DNA from: Actinomadura sp. NBRC 104425
GTDB taxonomy: Bacteria; Actinomycetota; Actinomycetes; Streptosporangiales; Streptosporangiaceae
DNA: 64,000 bases
Assembly: GCF_030269545.1 (NCBI RefSeq)
Contig: NZ_BSTN01000005.1
Coordinates: forward strand, 1 to 64,000
Reading direction: 5' to 3'
In this document: positions 49,105 to 57,955 of the stretch, in pieces
How the letters are laid out: each line of letters starts with the position of its first letter
How positions within the stretch are numbered: the first letter of the stretch is position 1
Notes under the pieces: model-generated
Told to the model about the DNA's origin: nothing
The model's database searches: none
What the model saw: the letters and a program-made list of their open reading frames with translations, nothing else
Program-made: the position numbers and the translations under genes

Positions 49105-50643
49105 ATGGAGACCACCGCGGACGGCGGCCCCCTGCTCGTCATGAGCGGCATCGTCAAGGAGTTCCCGGGCGTGCGGGCGCTCGACGGCGTCGACCTGGCG
49201 GTCCGCGCGGGGGAGGTGCACTGCCTGCTCGGGCAGAACGGCGCGGGCAAGTCCACCCTGATCAAGGTGCTGTCCGGGGCGCACCGGCCCGACGCCGGCG
49301 AGATCCGCTTCGCCGGCCGCCCGGTCCGCCCGGCCGGACCGACCGACGCGATGCGGCTCGGCATCGCCACCATCTACCAGGAGCTCGACCTGGTGGACGG
49401 GCTGTCGGTGGCCGACAACATCTTCCTCGGGCACGAGGCGGCCAGGTTCGGCTTCACCCGGCGCGGCCAGATGAACCGGGCCGCCCGGCGGCTGCTGGAG
49501 CGGCTCGGCCACGGCGAGATCCCGCCCACCGCCGAGGTCGGGCGGCTGCCCGCCGCCGGACGGCAGGTGGTCAGCATGGCCCGGGCGCTGTCCCACGACG
49601 CCCGGCTGATCGTCATGGACGAGCCGTCGGCCGCCCTCGCCCACGACGAGGTCGCCAACCTGTTCCGCATCATCCGCGAGCTGACCGCCGCCGGGGTCGC
49701 CGTCGTCTACATCTCCCACCGGCTGGAGGAGATCCGCGAGATCGGCGACCGGGTCACCGTGCTCAAGGACGGCCGCACCGTCGCCGTCGGCCTGCCCGCC
49801 GACCGCACCCCCACCTCGCAGATCGTCACGCTGATGACCGGCCGCACCGTCGAGTACGTCTTCCCGCCGCGCCCGGGCCCGCGCGAGGACGCGCCGGAGG
49901 TGCTGCGCGTCGAGGGCCTCACCCTCCCCGGGCACTTCCACGACGTGTCGTTCACCGTGCGCGCGGGCGAGATCGTCGGGCTGGCCGGGCTGGTCGGGTC
50001 GGGCCGCTCGGAGATCCTGGAGGCCGTCTACGGCGCGCGCCGCCCGACCGCGGGCCGGGTGCTGCTGGACGGCCGTCCCGTGAAGGGGGCGAGCACCGCC
50101 GACGCGGTGCGGCTCGGCATGGGCCTGGCCCCCGAGGAGCGCAAGGCGCAGGCGCTGCTGCTGGAGGAGTCGGTGGCGCGCAACGTCAGCCTCGCCGGGC
50201 TGCGCCGCTTCTCCTCGCTGGGCTGGCTGGACCGGCGGCGCGAGCTCGCCGAGGTCGCCCAGCAGCTCAAGGCCCTCGACGTGCGGCCGCACGACCCCGC
50301 CCGCAAGGTGCGCACGCTGTCGGGCGGCAACCAGCAGAAGGTCGTCCTGGCCCGCTGGCTGCTGAACCGGCGCCGCCTGCTGCTTCTGGACGAACCCACC
50401 CGCGGCGTGGACGTCGGCGCCCGCGCCGAGCTGTACGGGCTGATCCGGCGGCTGGCCGACGAGGGCATCGCCGTCCTGCTGGTCTCCAGCGAGGTGCCGG
50501 AGGTGCTCGGCCTGGCCGACCGGGTGCTGGTGCTGCGCGAGGGACGGGTCATCCACCAGGCCCCCGGCGCCGAGCTGGACGAGGAGGCCGTACTCAACAT
50601 GATCACGGAAGGGAGCGCCATGGGCACGGTGGGGACGCCATGA
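49105..50643 (+). CDS. CUT2-type sugar ABC transporter ATP-binding protein (RbsA-like)
   Basis: 512 residues with two nucleotide-binding domains. Domain 1 has Walker A GQNGAGKST (43-51) and Walker B LIVMDEPSAAL; its signature is the nonstandard RLPAAGRQ. Domain 2 has the degenerate GLVGSGRSE typical of this subfamily and an intact signature LSGGNQQKVVLARW plus LLLLDEPTRGVD. It energises uptake of a pentose/hexose or inositol-like sugar with the permease and binding protein that follow. Its stop overlaps the permease ATG (ATGA). GGAAGGA precedes the ATG at 49105. Confidence 0.93.
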   Translation: METTADGGPLLVMSGIVKEFPGVRALDGVDLAVRAGEVHCLLGQNGAGKSTLIKVLSGAHRPDAGEIRFAGRPVRPAGPTDAMRLGIATIYQELDLVDGLSVADNIFLGHEAARFGFTRRGQMNRAARRLLERLGHGEIPPTAEVGRLPAAGRQVVSMARALSHDARLIVMDEPSAALAHDEVANLFRIIRELTAAGVAVVYISHRLEEIREIGDRVTVLKDGRTVAVGLPADRTPTSQIVTLMTGRTVEYVFPPRPGPREDAPEVLRVEGLTLPGHFHDVSFTVRAGEIVGLAGLVGSGRSEILEAVYGARRPTAGRVLLDGRPVKGASTADAVRLGMGLAPEERKAQALLLEESVARNVSLAGLRRFSSLGWLDRRRELAEVAQQLKALDVRPHDPARKVRTLSGGNQQKVVLARWLLNRRRLLLLDEPTRGVDVGARAELYGLIRRLADEGIAVLLVSSEVPEVLGLADRVLVLREGRVIHQAPGAELDEEAVLNMITEGSAMGTVGTP

Positions 50644-51758
50644 GCGAGGCCAAGGGGCACGGCGCCCGCCCGGCCGACACCGCCCCGGCCGACACCGCCC
50701 CGGCGGACACCGCCGCCGACCGGCCGCCGGCCGACGAGCAGGCCCGGGTCGAGGCCGCCGCCGCGAAGACCGCCGGGCGGCGCGCGAAGGGACCCCTGCC
50801 GCTGCCCGGCGGCCTGGCCCGGCTGGTGGACAGCAGGCACGCCGGACTGGTCGCCGCGCTGGTGCTGCTGGCGGTGATCGGCCTGGTCACCAAGCCCGGC
50901 AACTTCGCCACCTCCGACAACCTGGTCAGCATCCTGTCGCTGGCCGCCACCATCGGCGTCATCACCGTCGGCATGACCTTCGTGATCATCGGCGGGGGCA
51001 TCGACCTGTCGGTGGGCGCGGTGATGGCGCTGGCCTCGGTGTGGGCGACCACCGTGGCCACCCAGTCCTACGGACCCGGTGTCATGGCGCTGTGCGCGGT
51101 GCTGGTCGGCACCGGCGCCGGCCTGGTCAACGGGCTGCTGATCGCCTACGGCCGGATGGTGCCGTTCATCGCCACCCTGGCCATGCTGGTGGCCGCGCGC
51201 GGCCTGGCCCAGCGGATGTCGGACCGCAGGACCCAGCTGGTCCGGCCGGAGAACGACGCCATCGAGGCGCTGTCCACCACCCGCGTGCTCGGCCTGCCGC
51301 TGGTGGTGTTCATCTTCGCCGCGGTGGCCGCCGCCGGATGGGTGCTGCTCAACCGCACCACCTTCGGCCGGCGCACCTTCGCCGTCGGCGGCAACCCCGA
51401 GGCGGCGCGGCTGGCCGGCATCGACGTCCGGCGGCACACCCTGCTGCTGTACGCGCTGTCCGGACTGTGCTGCGGCATCGCCGCGATCATCATCATGGCC
51501 CGCACCACCACCGGCTCCAGCACCCACGGCGACCTGTACGAGCTGGACGCCATCGCCGCGGTCATCATCGGCGGGACGCTGCTGACCGGCGGCCGCGGCA
51601 CCCTGGTCGGGTCGATCCTCGGCCTGTTCGTCTTCACCCTGATCACGAACCTGTTCATCCTCAACGGGCTGGACACCAGCGACCAGCTCATCGCCAAGGG
51701 CGCGATCATCGTCGCCGCCGTGCTGCTGCAGCGGCGCGGCCTCGAGGCGCGCACCTAG
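50640..51758 (+). CDS. CUT2-type sugar ABC transporter permease (RbsC-like)
   Basis: 372 residues with about ten membrane helices. The RbsC/MglC signatures are ISLAATIGVITVGMTFVIIGGGIDLSVGAVMAL, RRTFAVGGNPEAARLAGIDVRRH and DAIAAVIIGGTLLTGGRGTLVGSILGLFVFTLI. A cytoplasmic N-terminal extension of ~60 residues is Ala/Asp/Pro-rich with the repeat PADTAPADTAPADT made by three 15-bp units. It is coupled to the ATPase gene. It forms the channel of the sugar importer. Confidence 0.92.
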   Translation: MSEAKGHGARPADTAPADTAPADTAADRPPADEQARVEAAAAKTAGRRAKGPLPLPGGLARLVDSRHAGLVAALVLLAVIGLVTKPGNFATSDNLVSILSLAATIGVITVGMTFVIIGGGIDLSVGAVMALASVWATTVATQSYGPGVMALCAVLVGTGAGLVNGLLIAYGRMVPFIATLAMLVAARGLAQRMSDRRTQLVRPENDAIEALSTTRVLGLPLVVFIFAAVAAAGWVLLNRTTFGRRTFAVGGNPEAARLAGIDVRRHTLLLYALSGLCCGIAAIIIMARTTTGSSTHGDLYELDAIAAVIIGGTLLTGGRGTLVGSILGLFVFTLITNLFILNGLDTSDQLIAKGAIIVAAVLLQRRGLEART

Positions 51759-51839
51759 CGCCGTCCGCCGAGCGCACCGGGCCGGCGCCCCGCGCACACC
51801 CCCATCCCATCCCACCTCCCCGCATTCCAGGAGCGACCA

Positions 51840-52901
51840 ATGGCAGACAGCAGCCGCCTCGACCGCAGGGGATTCCTCGTCGGCGGAGCGGTGGTCGGCG
51901 CGGGAGCGCTCGCCGCCGCGTGCACCAGCAACGACCCCGAGGCCGACGAGGGCGCCGCCGGGCAGAACGTCGCCGCCGCCGGGGGCGACAACGACAAGCC
52001 GGGCAAGCGCGTCACCATCGGGTTCTCCGCGCCGCAGGCCGACCACGGCTGGATCGCCGCCATCGCCAAGAACGCCGAGGCGCAGGCCAAGCGCTACTCC
52101 GACGTCGACTTCCAGCCCGTGGAGCCCACCAACGACATCAACCAGCAGATCTCGGCGGTCGAGTCGCTGATCTCCCGCAAGGTCGACGCGCTGGTGCTGC
52201 TGCCCAACGACGGCGAGCAGCTCAACCAGGTCGCCCGCAAGGCCATGGACGCGGGCATCCCCGTCATCAACCTGGACCGGGTCTTCCCCGACAAGCTCTC
52301 GTACCGCACCTGGATCGGCGGCGACAACTACGGCATGGGCGTGGCCGCCGGCCACTACATCGGCGGCAAGCTGAAGTCGAAGAACGTCGCCAACCCGGTG
52401 ATCGTGGAGATCCAGGGCATCGCCACCCTGCCCCTCACCCAGGAGCGCAGCAAGGGCTTCGCCGACGCGCTGAAGACCTACGGTTTCACGGTCACCGCCA
52501 AGCAGGACGCCAAGTTCACCGTGGAGACCGGCAACCAGGTCGCCAGCAACCTGCTGCAGGCGCACAAGAAGATCGACGCGCTGTGGAACCACGACGACGA
52601 CCAGGGCGTGGGCGTGCTCGCCGCCATCAAGCAGGCCGGCCGCAACGAGTTCTTCATGGTCGGCGGCGCCGGCTCGGCCAACGCCATGCGCGAGATCAAA
52701 AGCGGCGGGGTGCTGGAGGCCACCGTCACCTACAGCCCCACCATGGCGTCCTCGGCGATCCGGATCGCACGGCTGATCGCGCAGGGCAAGGGCATGTCCG
52801 ACCTGGTGGAACGGCAGGTCCCGCAGTCCATCACACTGGCCTCCGAGACGATCACCAGGCAGAACGTCGACCAGTACCTGCCGCTCGGATTCGAGTCCTG
52901 A
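51840..52901 (+). CDS. Sugar ABC transporter substrate-binding lipoprotein
   Basis: 353 residues. An N-terminal twin-arginine signal (LDRRGFLVGGAVVGAGALAAAC) ends in a lipobox with C28, so it is a Tat-exported lipoprotein. The mature part is the periplasmic-binding-protein-4 fold of RbsB type: IGFSAPQADHGWIAAIAKNAEAQA, NDINQQISAVESLISRKVDALVLLP, IPVINLDRVF and the ribose-like hinge NHDDDQGVGVLAAI. It delivers a sugar to the importer. The ligand cannot be read from sequence. CAGGAGCG precedes the ATG. Confidence 0.92.
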   Translation: MADSSRLDRRGFLVGGAVVGAGALAAACTSNDPEADEGAAGQNVAAAGGDNDKPGKRVTIGFSAPQADHGWIAAIAKNAEAQAKRYSDVDFQPVEPTNDINQQISAVESLISRKVDALVLLPNDGEQLNQVARKAMDAGIPVINLDRVFPDKLSYRTWIGGDNYGMGVAAGHYIGGKLKSKNVANPVIVEIQGIATLPLTQERSKGFADALKTYGFTVTAKQDAKFTVETGNQVASNLLQAHKKIDALWNHDDDQGVGVLAAIKQAGRNEFFMVGGAGSANAMREIKSGGVLEATVTYSPTMASSAIRIARLIAQGKGMSDLVERQVPQSITLASETITRQNVDQYLPLGFES

Positions 52902-52946
52902 CCGGCGGGCAGGCCCGCCCGCAGCGCTTCGACAGGGGGAAGACAG

Positions 52947-54149
52947 ATGACTGAAGACCGCAAGCCCGTCCTCGGGATCGGCCTGGTGGGCCACGCCTTC
53001 ATGGGGCGCGCCCACTCGCAGGCCTGGCGCAGCGTCGCGGCGTTCTTCGACCCGCCGTACACGCCGGTGATGGCGGCGCTGGCCGGCCGATCCCGGGAGC
53101 GGGCCGCCGCGGCGGCGGCCGCGCTGGGCTGGGCGGCGGTGGAGACCGACTGGAAGGACCTGCTGCGCCGCGACGACGTCCAGCTCGTCGACATCTGCAC
53201 CCCCGGCGACTCGCACGCCGAGATCGCGGTGGCGGCGCTGGCGGCGGGCAAGCACGTCCTGTGCGAGAAGCCGCTGGCCAACAGCGTCGCCGAGGCCGAG
53301 ACCATGGCGGCGGCGGCACGGGCCGCCCGGGCCCGCGGCGTGCGCGCCATGGTCGGGTTCAACTACCGGCGGGTGCCCGCCGTCGCGCTCGCGCGGCGGC
53401 TGGTGGCCGACGGCCGCCTCGGCCGCATCCGCCACGTGCGCGCCCAGTACCTGCAGGACTGGCTCGTCGACCCGGAGTACCCGCTGGTGTGGCGGCTGGA
53501 CGGGAGCAGGGCCGGGTCCGGCGCGCTCGGCGACATCGGCGCGCACATCATCGACACCGCGCAGTACATCACCGGAGACCTGCTCGTCGGTGTCAGCGCG
53601 CTCACCGAGACGTTCGTCAGGGAGCGGCCGCTGGCGGCGGGCGCGGCGGGCCTGGCGGCCGCGGCGGACGGCGCGGCGCGCGGCCCGGTCACGGTCGACG
53701 ACGCGGCGCTGTTCATCGGCCGCACCGCCGGGGGAGCGCTGGCGTCCTTCGAGGCCACCCGCTTCGCCACCGGGCGCAAGAACGCGTTGCGGATCGAGGT
53801 CAACGGCTCGGCCGGCAGCCTGGCGTTCGACTTCGAGGCGATGAACGAACTGTGGTTCCACGACCGGACCGCCGAGCCGGCCACCGCCGGTTTCCGCCGG
53901 ATCCTGGTCACCGAGCCCGAGCACCCCTACGCGGGCGCGTGGTGGCCCGCCGGGCACGGCCTGGGCTACGAGCACACCTTCACCCACCAGGTCGCCGACC
54001 TGCTCACCGCCATCGCCGACGGCACCGACCCGGCGCCGTCGTTCGAGGACGGGCTGCAGGTGCAGCGGGTGCTGGAGGCCGTCGCGCGCAGCGCCGCGTC
54101 CGGCAGCGGCTGGACCCCCGTCGAGCAGCCCCAGCCCGCCGCGACCTGA
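52947..54149 (+). CDS. Gfo/Idh/MocA family NAD(P)-dependent oxidoreductase
   Basis: 400 residues. The N-terminal Rossmann fold has GIGLVGHAFMGRAHSQAW (~9-25) and the family marker EKPLANS with the catalytic Lys (HVLCEKPLANS, ~108). The C-terminal alpha/beta domain has GSGALGDIGAHIIDTAQYITGD (~193), with the Asp/His of the active site. Members oxidise myo-inositol, glucose or sugar-like hydroxyls. With the ABC importer and barrel isomerases it forms a cyclitol/sugar catabolic set; the exact substrate is inferred. GGGGGAAGA precedes the ATG. Confidence 0.9.
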   Translation: MTEDRKPVLGIGLVGHAFMGRAHSQAWRSVAAFFDPPYTPVMAALAGRSRERAAAAAAALGWAAVETDWKDLLRRDDVQLVDICTPGDSHAEIAVAALAAGKHVLCEKPLANSVAEAETMAAAARAARARGVRAMVGFNYRRVPAVALARRLVADGRLGRIRHVRAQYLQDWLVDPEYPLVWRLDGSRAGSGALGDIGAHIIDTAQYITGDLLVGVSALTETFVRERPLAAGAAGLAAAADGAARGPVTVDDAALFIGRTAGGALASFEATRFATGRKNALRIEVNGSAGSLAFDFEAMNELWFHDRTAEPATAGFRRILVTEPEHPYAGAWWPAGHGLGYEHTFTHQVADLLTAIADGTDPAPSFEDGLQVQRVLEAVARSAASGSGWTPVEQPQPAAT

Positions 54150-54242
54150 CCCGCGCCACGCGGACACCGCACCCGAGACCCCGCTCACCCTGCGAACCCA
54201 CGCGCGGACGGGGTTCGGACACCCCGGGTCCCGCGTGCGTCC

Positions 54243-54262
54243 GGGACCGGCGCGCCGGTCCC
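54243..54262 (+). terminator. Terminator-like palindrome
   Basis: GGGACCGGCG/CGCCGGTCCC is a perfect 20-bp palindrome between the oxidoreductase and the sugar dehydrogenase. It may end the ABC operon or lie in the leader of the next gene. Confidence 0.5.
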
Positions 54263-54342
54263 CGGGATCACCGAGAGGAAGACACCGACCCAGTACCCGA
54301 CCTTCTGCCGATCCGTTGCTCCCCCCGGCGAGGAGGAAAGGC

Positions 54343-56880
54343 ATGGAGACCCCCACCCCTCCAGGCCGCACGAACCCCCATTCCCCCCGTTCCCACCGTG
54401 ACCGCACCCGGCGCGGGCGACGCATCGCCACCGCGGTCGCGACCGCCGTCGCGACCGCCGCGGCACTGGCCGTCCCCGTCGCGGCGGCGGCCCCGGCCGC
54501 GGCGGTGCCCGACGACCACTTCTACCCGTACACGCTGGCGAAGGGCCCCGACGAGGTTGGCGAGCCGATCTCCTTCGAGCCCCTGCCGGACGGCTCGGTG
54601 CTGCACACCTCGCGCGACGGCGTGCTGCGCCTCACCGACGCCAACGGCCGCACCTCCGTCGCGGGCCAGCTGAACGTCTACACCCACGACGAGGACGGCC
54701 TGCAGGGCGTCGCGGTCGACCCAGGCTTCACCGAGAACCGGTGGGTCTACCTCTACTACGCGCCGCGGCTGGACACCCCGCTCGGCGACGCCCCCGAGAC
54801 CGGCACGCCCGCCGACTTCGAGCCGTTCAAGGGCTACAACCAGCTGTCGCGCTTCAAGCTGAGCGAGTCCGGCGAGCTCGACCTGGCCAGCGAGCAGAAG
54901 ATCCTGCAGGTGCCCACCGACCGCGGCATGTGCTGCCACGTCGGCGGCGACATCGAGTTCGACGCCCAGGGCAACCTGCTGCTGGCCACCGGCGACGACA
55001 GCAACCCGTTCCAGTCCGACGGCTACGCGCCGATCGACGAGCGGCCGGACCGCAACCCGGTGTTCGACGCGCAGCGCACCTCGGCCAACTCCGACGACCT
55101 GCGCGGCAAACTGCTGCGCATCAAGGTCAACGAGGACGGCACGTATTCGATCCCGGACGGCAACATGTTCCCGCCGGGCACCGACCGGACCCGCCCGGAG
55201 ATCTACGCCATGGGCTTCCGCAACCCGTTCAAGATCTCCGTCGATCCGGCGAGCGGCGCGGTCTACCTGGGCGAGTACGGCCCCGACAAGGGCGACGACA
55301 ACGACCCCGCCCGCGGGCCGAAAGGCCAGGTCGAGTTCAACCGGGTCACCGGCCCCGGCTTCTACGGCTGGCCGTACTGCACCGGCGCCAACACCCCCGA
55401 CGACACCTACGCCGACTACGACTTCGCCACCGGGACCGTCGGGCCCAAATTCGACTGCCAGAACGGCCCGGAGAACACATCGCCGAACAACACCGGCATC
55501 ACGCGGCTGCCCAAGCCCGTCCCCGCATGGATCCGCTACAGCGGCTGCGACAACGCCGAGATGAACCCGCCGGACGGGTGCTCGCAGTCGGAGTCCCCGA
55601 TGGCGGGCCCCGTCTACCACTACGACCCCGAGTCCGCCTCCCAGGTCAAGTTCCCGCAGGAGTACGACGGGCTGCTGTTCCTGGGCGAGTACGAACGGCG
55701 CTGGATCAAAACCGTCCAGGTCGGCGAGGACGGCTTCAAGGGGACGGTGTCGCCGTTCCCCTGGCCGCTCGGCTACAAGGTGATGGACCTGGAGTTCGGC
55801 CCCGACGGAGCCCTGTACGTCCTGACCTACGGGGAGTCCTACTTCGGCACCGACGACCACGCCGGCCTGTTCCGCATCGAGCACATCGGCACGACCGGGC
55901 GCCGCCCCGAGGTCGGCATCAGCGCCGACCGCACCTCCGGAGGCAAACCGCTGACGGTGCGGTTCTCCTCCGCCGGCACCCACGACCCCGACGGCACCGC
56001 GCTGACCTACCGGTGGGACTTCGGCGACGGCGCCACGTCCACCCGGCCCGACCCCACCCACCGGTACACCAAGCGCGGGCAGTTCTCCGCCACGCTGACG
56101 GTGACCGACGAGAGCGGCAAGACCGCGACCGACAGCCTGCTGGTCACGGTCGGCAACACCGCGCCCACGGTGACCATCGAGCTGCCGAGGGAGGGCCAGC
56201 TGGCCGACTTCGGCGACGCCGTCCCGTACCGGATCCGGGTGAAGGACCCCGACGAGCGCATCGACTGCGACAGGGTCAAGCTGACCTACCTGCTGGGCCA
56301 CGCCACGCACTCGCATGCGCTGGCCGAGGCCACCGGCTGCTCCGGCACGCTCCAGACCCCGGCCGACGGCGACCACGGCCCCTCCGAGAACACCTACGGG
56401 GTGTGGGCGGCCGAGTACACCGACAGCGGCGGCCGCAAGGGCGTGGTGCCGCTGCGCGGAACCGACGTCAACGTCACCCAGCCCAGGACGCGCCAGGCCG
56501 AGCACCACAAGGAGCAGTCGGGCGTGTCGCGGGTCGACCGCCCCGCCGCGCACGGCGGCGCCACCGCCGGCGACGTGCAGAACGGCGACTGGATCATGTT
56601 CGAGCCGTACTGGCTCGGCGACGCCTCCGCGTTCACCGCGCGGGTCTCCGCCGGCGGCGCGGGCGGCACGATCGAGCTGCGGGCCGGGGCGCCCGACGGC
56701 AGGCTGCTCGGCTCGGCGCGGGTGACCGGCAAAGGCGCCTGGGACGGCGCCACGTTCACCACCGTGACCGGCGCGATCTCCCGCGCCCCCGCCCAGGCCG
56801 GGAAGATCTACTTCGTCTTCACCGGCGGCTCCGGCGACCTGTTCGAGATCGACGAGATCACCTTCACCACCTCACCCTGA
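54343..56880 (+). CDS. Secreted PQQ-type sugar dehydrogenase with PKD and CBM6 domains
   Basis: 845 residues. A long Arg-rich head and hydrophobic stretch (IATAVATAVATAAALAVPVAAAAPAAA) form the signal to ~residue 57. Residues ~65-515 are a six-bladed soluble glucose/sorbosone dehydrogenase-like propeller: DEDGLQGVAVDPGFTENRWVYLYY, GDDSNPF, LRGKLLRIKVNEDGTY, MGFRNPFKISVDPASG, GEYGPDKGDDND and FLGEYERRW. A PKD domain follows (~520-605, YRWDFGDGATSTRPDPTHRY) and a C-terminal CBM6-like domain (~725-845, GDVQNGDWIMFEPYWLG ... GDLFEIDEITFT). It probably oxidises sugars on a bound glycan outside the cell. Start ATG 54343 with GAGGAGG upstream. Confidence 0.88.
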   Translation: METPTPPGRTNPHSPRSHRDRTRRGRRIATAVATAVATAAALAVPVAAAAPAAAVPDDHFYPYTLAKGPDEVGEPISFEPLPDGSVLHTSRDGVLRLTDANGRTSVAGQLNVYTHDEDGLQGVAVDPGFTENRWVYLYYAPRLDTPLGDAPETGTPADFEPFKGYNQLSRFKLSESGELDLASEQKILQVPTDRGMCCHVGGDIEFDAQGNLLLATGDDSNPFQSDGYAPIDERPDRNPVFDAQRTSANSDDLRGKLLRIKVNEDGTYSIPDGNMFPPGTDRTRPEIYAMGFRNPFKISVDPASGAVYLGEYGPDKGDDNDPARGPKGQVEFNRVTGPGFYGWPYCTGANTPDDTYADYDFATGTVGPKFDCQNGPENTSPNNTGITRLPKPVPAWIRYSGCDNAEMNPPDGCSQSESPMAGPVYHYDPESASQVKFPQEYDGLLFLGEYERRWIKTVQVGEDGFKGTVSPFPWPLGYKVMDLEFGPDGALYVLTYGESYFGTDDHAGLFRIEHIGTTGRRPEVGISADRTSGGKPLTVRFSSAGTHDPDGTALTYRWDFGDGATSTRPDPTHRYTKRGQFSATLTVTDESGKTATDSLLVTVGNTAPTVTIELPREGQLADFGDAVPYRIRVKDPDERIDCDRVKLTYLLGHATHSHALAEATGCSGTLQTPADGDHGPSENTYGVWAAEYTDSGGRKGVVPLRGTDVNVTQPRTRQAEHHKEQSGVSRVDRPAAHGGATAGDVQNGDWIMFEPYWLGDASAFTARVSAGGAGGTIELRAGAPDGRLLGSARVTGKGAWDGATFTTVTGAISRAPAQAGKIYFVFTGGSGDLFEIDEITFTTSP

Positions 56881-56928
56881 CACCACCTCACCCTGACACC
56901 ACCTCACCCTGACACCACCTCGTCCTGA
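56865..56928 (+). repeat. 16-bp tandem repeat x4 spanning the sugar dehydrogenase stop
   Basis: CACCACCTCACCCTGA occurs at 56865-56880, 56881-56896 and 56897-56912, with a fourth copy with two changes at 56913-56928. The stop TGA (56878-56880) is at the end of copy 1. The 16-bp period places TGA in all three frames in succession. Confidence 0.97.
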
Positions 56929-57004
56929 CCTCCCCCTCGACCCTCCGTCCCGCCGCGGCGCGCACGCGGCGGGACGGATCCCACCCTCCGAAAGGGGACC
57001 CACG

Positions 57005-57865
57005 GTGCACGAGATCAACCGCCGTACCCTGCTGGGCGGCACCGCCGCCACCGCGCTCGGGCTCGGCCTCGCCGCGCTCCCCGGCACCGCGCACGCCGCC
57101 GGCGGGCGCCGCCCCACCGGCCGGGTGCCGCGCGGCGCCATCAGCATCCAGCTGTACACCCTGCGCGACCTGCTCTCCCAGGACGTCGAGGGCACGCTCC
57201 GCAGCCTGGCCGCCATCGGCTACCGCAAGGTCGAGCTGGCGGGCACCTACGGCCTCACCGCCGCGCAGTTCCGGCGGGTCCTCGACCGCCACGGCCTGCA
57301 CGCCACCTCCGGGCACATCTCGCTCGCGGAGGACATGGCCCCGATGTTCGAGGACTGCGTCACCCTCGGACACCGTTTCGCGGTGGTGCCGTGGGCGTCG
57401 TTCAGTACCGCCGACGAATGGAAGAAGCTGGCCGACGACCTGAACGCGGCGGGACGGCTGGCCCGCCGGTACGGGCTGCGGTTCGGCTACCACAACCACT
57501 CGCAGGAGTTCCAGCGGCTGCCCACCGGCGAGGTGCCGTACGACATCATCACCTCCCGCACCGACCCCAGGTACGTCCACCTGGAGCTGGACCTGTACTG
57601 GGCGGTCGCGGGCGGTCGCGACCCGGTGGAGCTGATCCGCGCCCACCGGCACCGCGTCCTGCAGTTCCACGTCAAGGACCGGGCGGCCGACGGCTCGTTC
57701 GCCGACCTGGGCACCGGCACCATCGACTTCCCGCGGATCTTCTCCCACTCCCGGGAGGCGGGGGTCGTCGAGTACATCGTCGAGCACGACCAGCCGACCG
57801 CGCCGCTCACCACGGCCGAGGTCGGCTACGAGTACCTGCGCGCCGTCCGGTTCCCGAGGCGGTGA
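57005..57865 (+). CDS. Tat-exported sugar phosphate isomerase/epimerase family protein
   Basis: 286 residues. The GTG start gives a twin-arginine signal (INRRTLLGGTAATALGLGLAALPGTAHA, ending ~residue 31), so this TIM-barrel protein is exported folded. The barrel has ISIQLYTLRDLL, GYRKVELAGTYG, RFGYHNHSQEFQ (~160), VHLELDLYWAVAGG (~190), LQFHVKDRAADGSFADLGTGTIDF and YIVEHDQPTAP. The AP_endonuc_2 metal site (Glu, Asp, His, Glu) is intact. Exported isomerases of this kind accompany extracellular sugar dehydrogenases. GGGGACCC-type ribosome site (AAAGGGGA) is upstream. Confidence 0.88.
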   Translation: MHEINRRTLLGGTAATALGLGLAALPGTAHAAGGRRPTGRVPRGAISIQLYTLRDLLSQDVEGTLRSLAAIGYRKVELAGTYGLTAAQFRRVLDRHGLHATSGHISLAEDMAPMFEDCVTLGHRFAVVPWASFSTADEWKKLADDLNAAGRLARRYGLRFGYHNHSQEFQRLPTGEVPYDIITSRTDPRYVHLELDLYWAVAGGRDPVELIRAHRHRVLQFHVKDRAADGSFADLGTGTIDFPRIFSHSREAGVVEYIVEHDQPTAPLTTAEVGYEYLRAVRFPRR

Positions 57866-57955
57866 CCCCCTTGGGACGCGCCCCGGCGCGTGTGACCCTG
57901 GACACACCGGACGCGGCCTCGCGCACCTGACCCGTTGCACGAACCGAGGAGCGAC

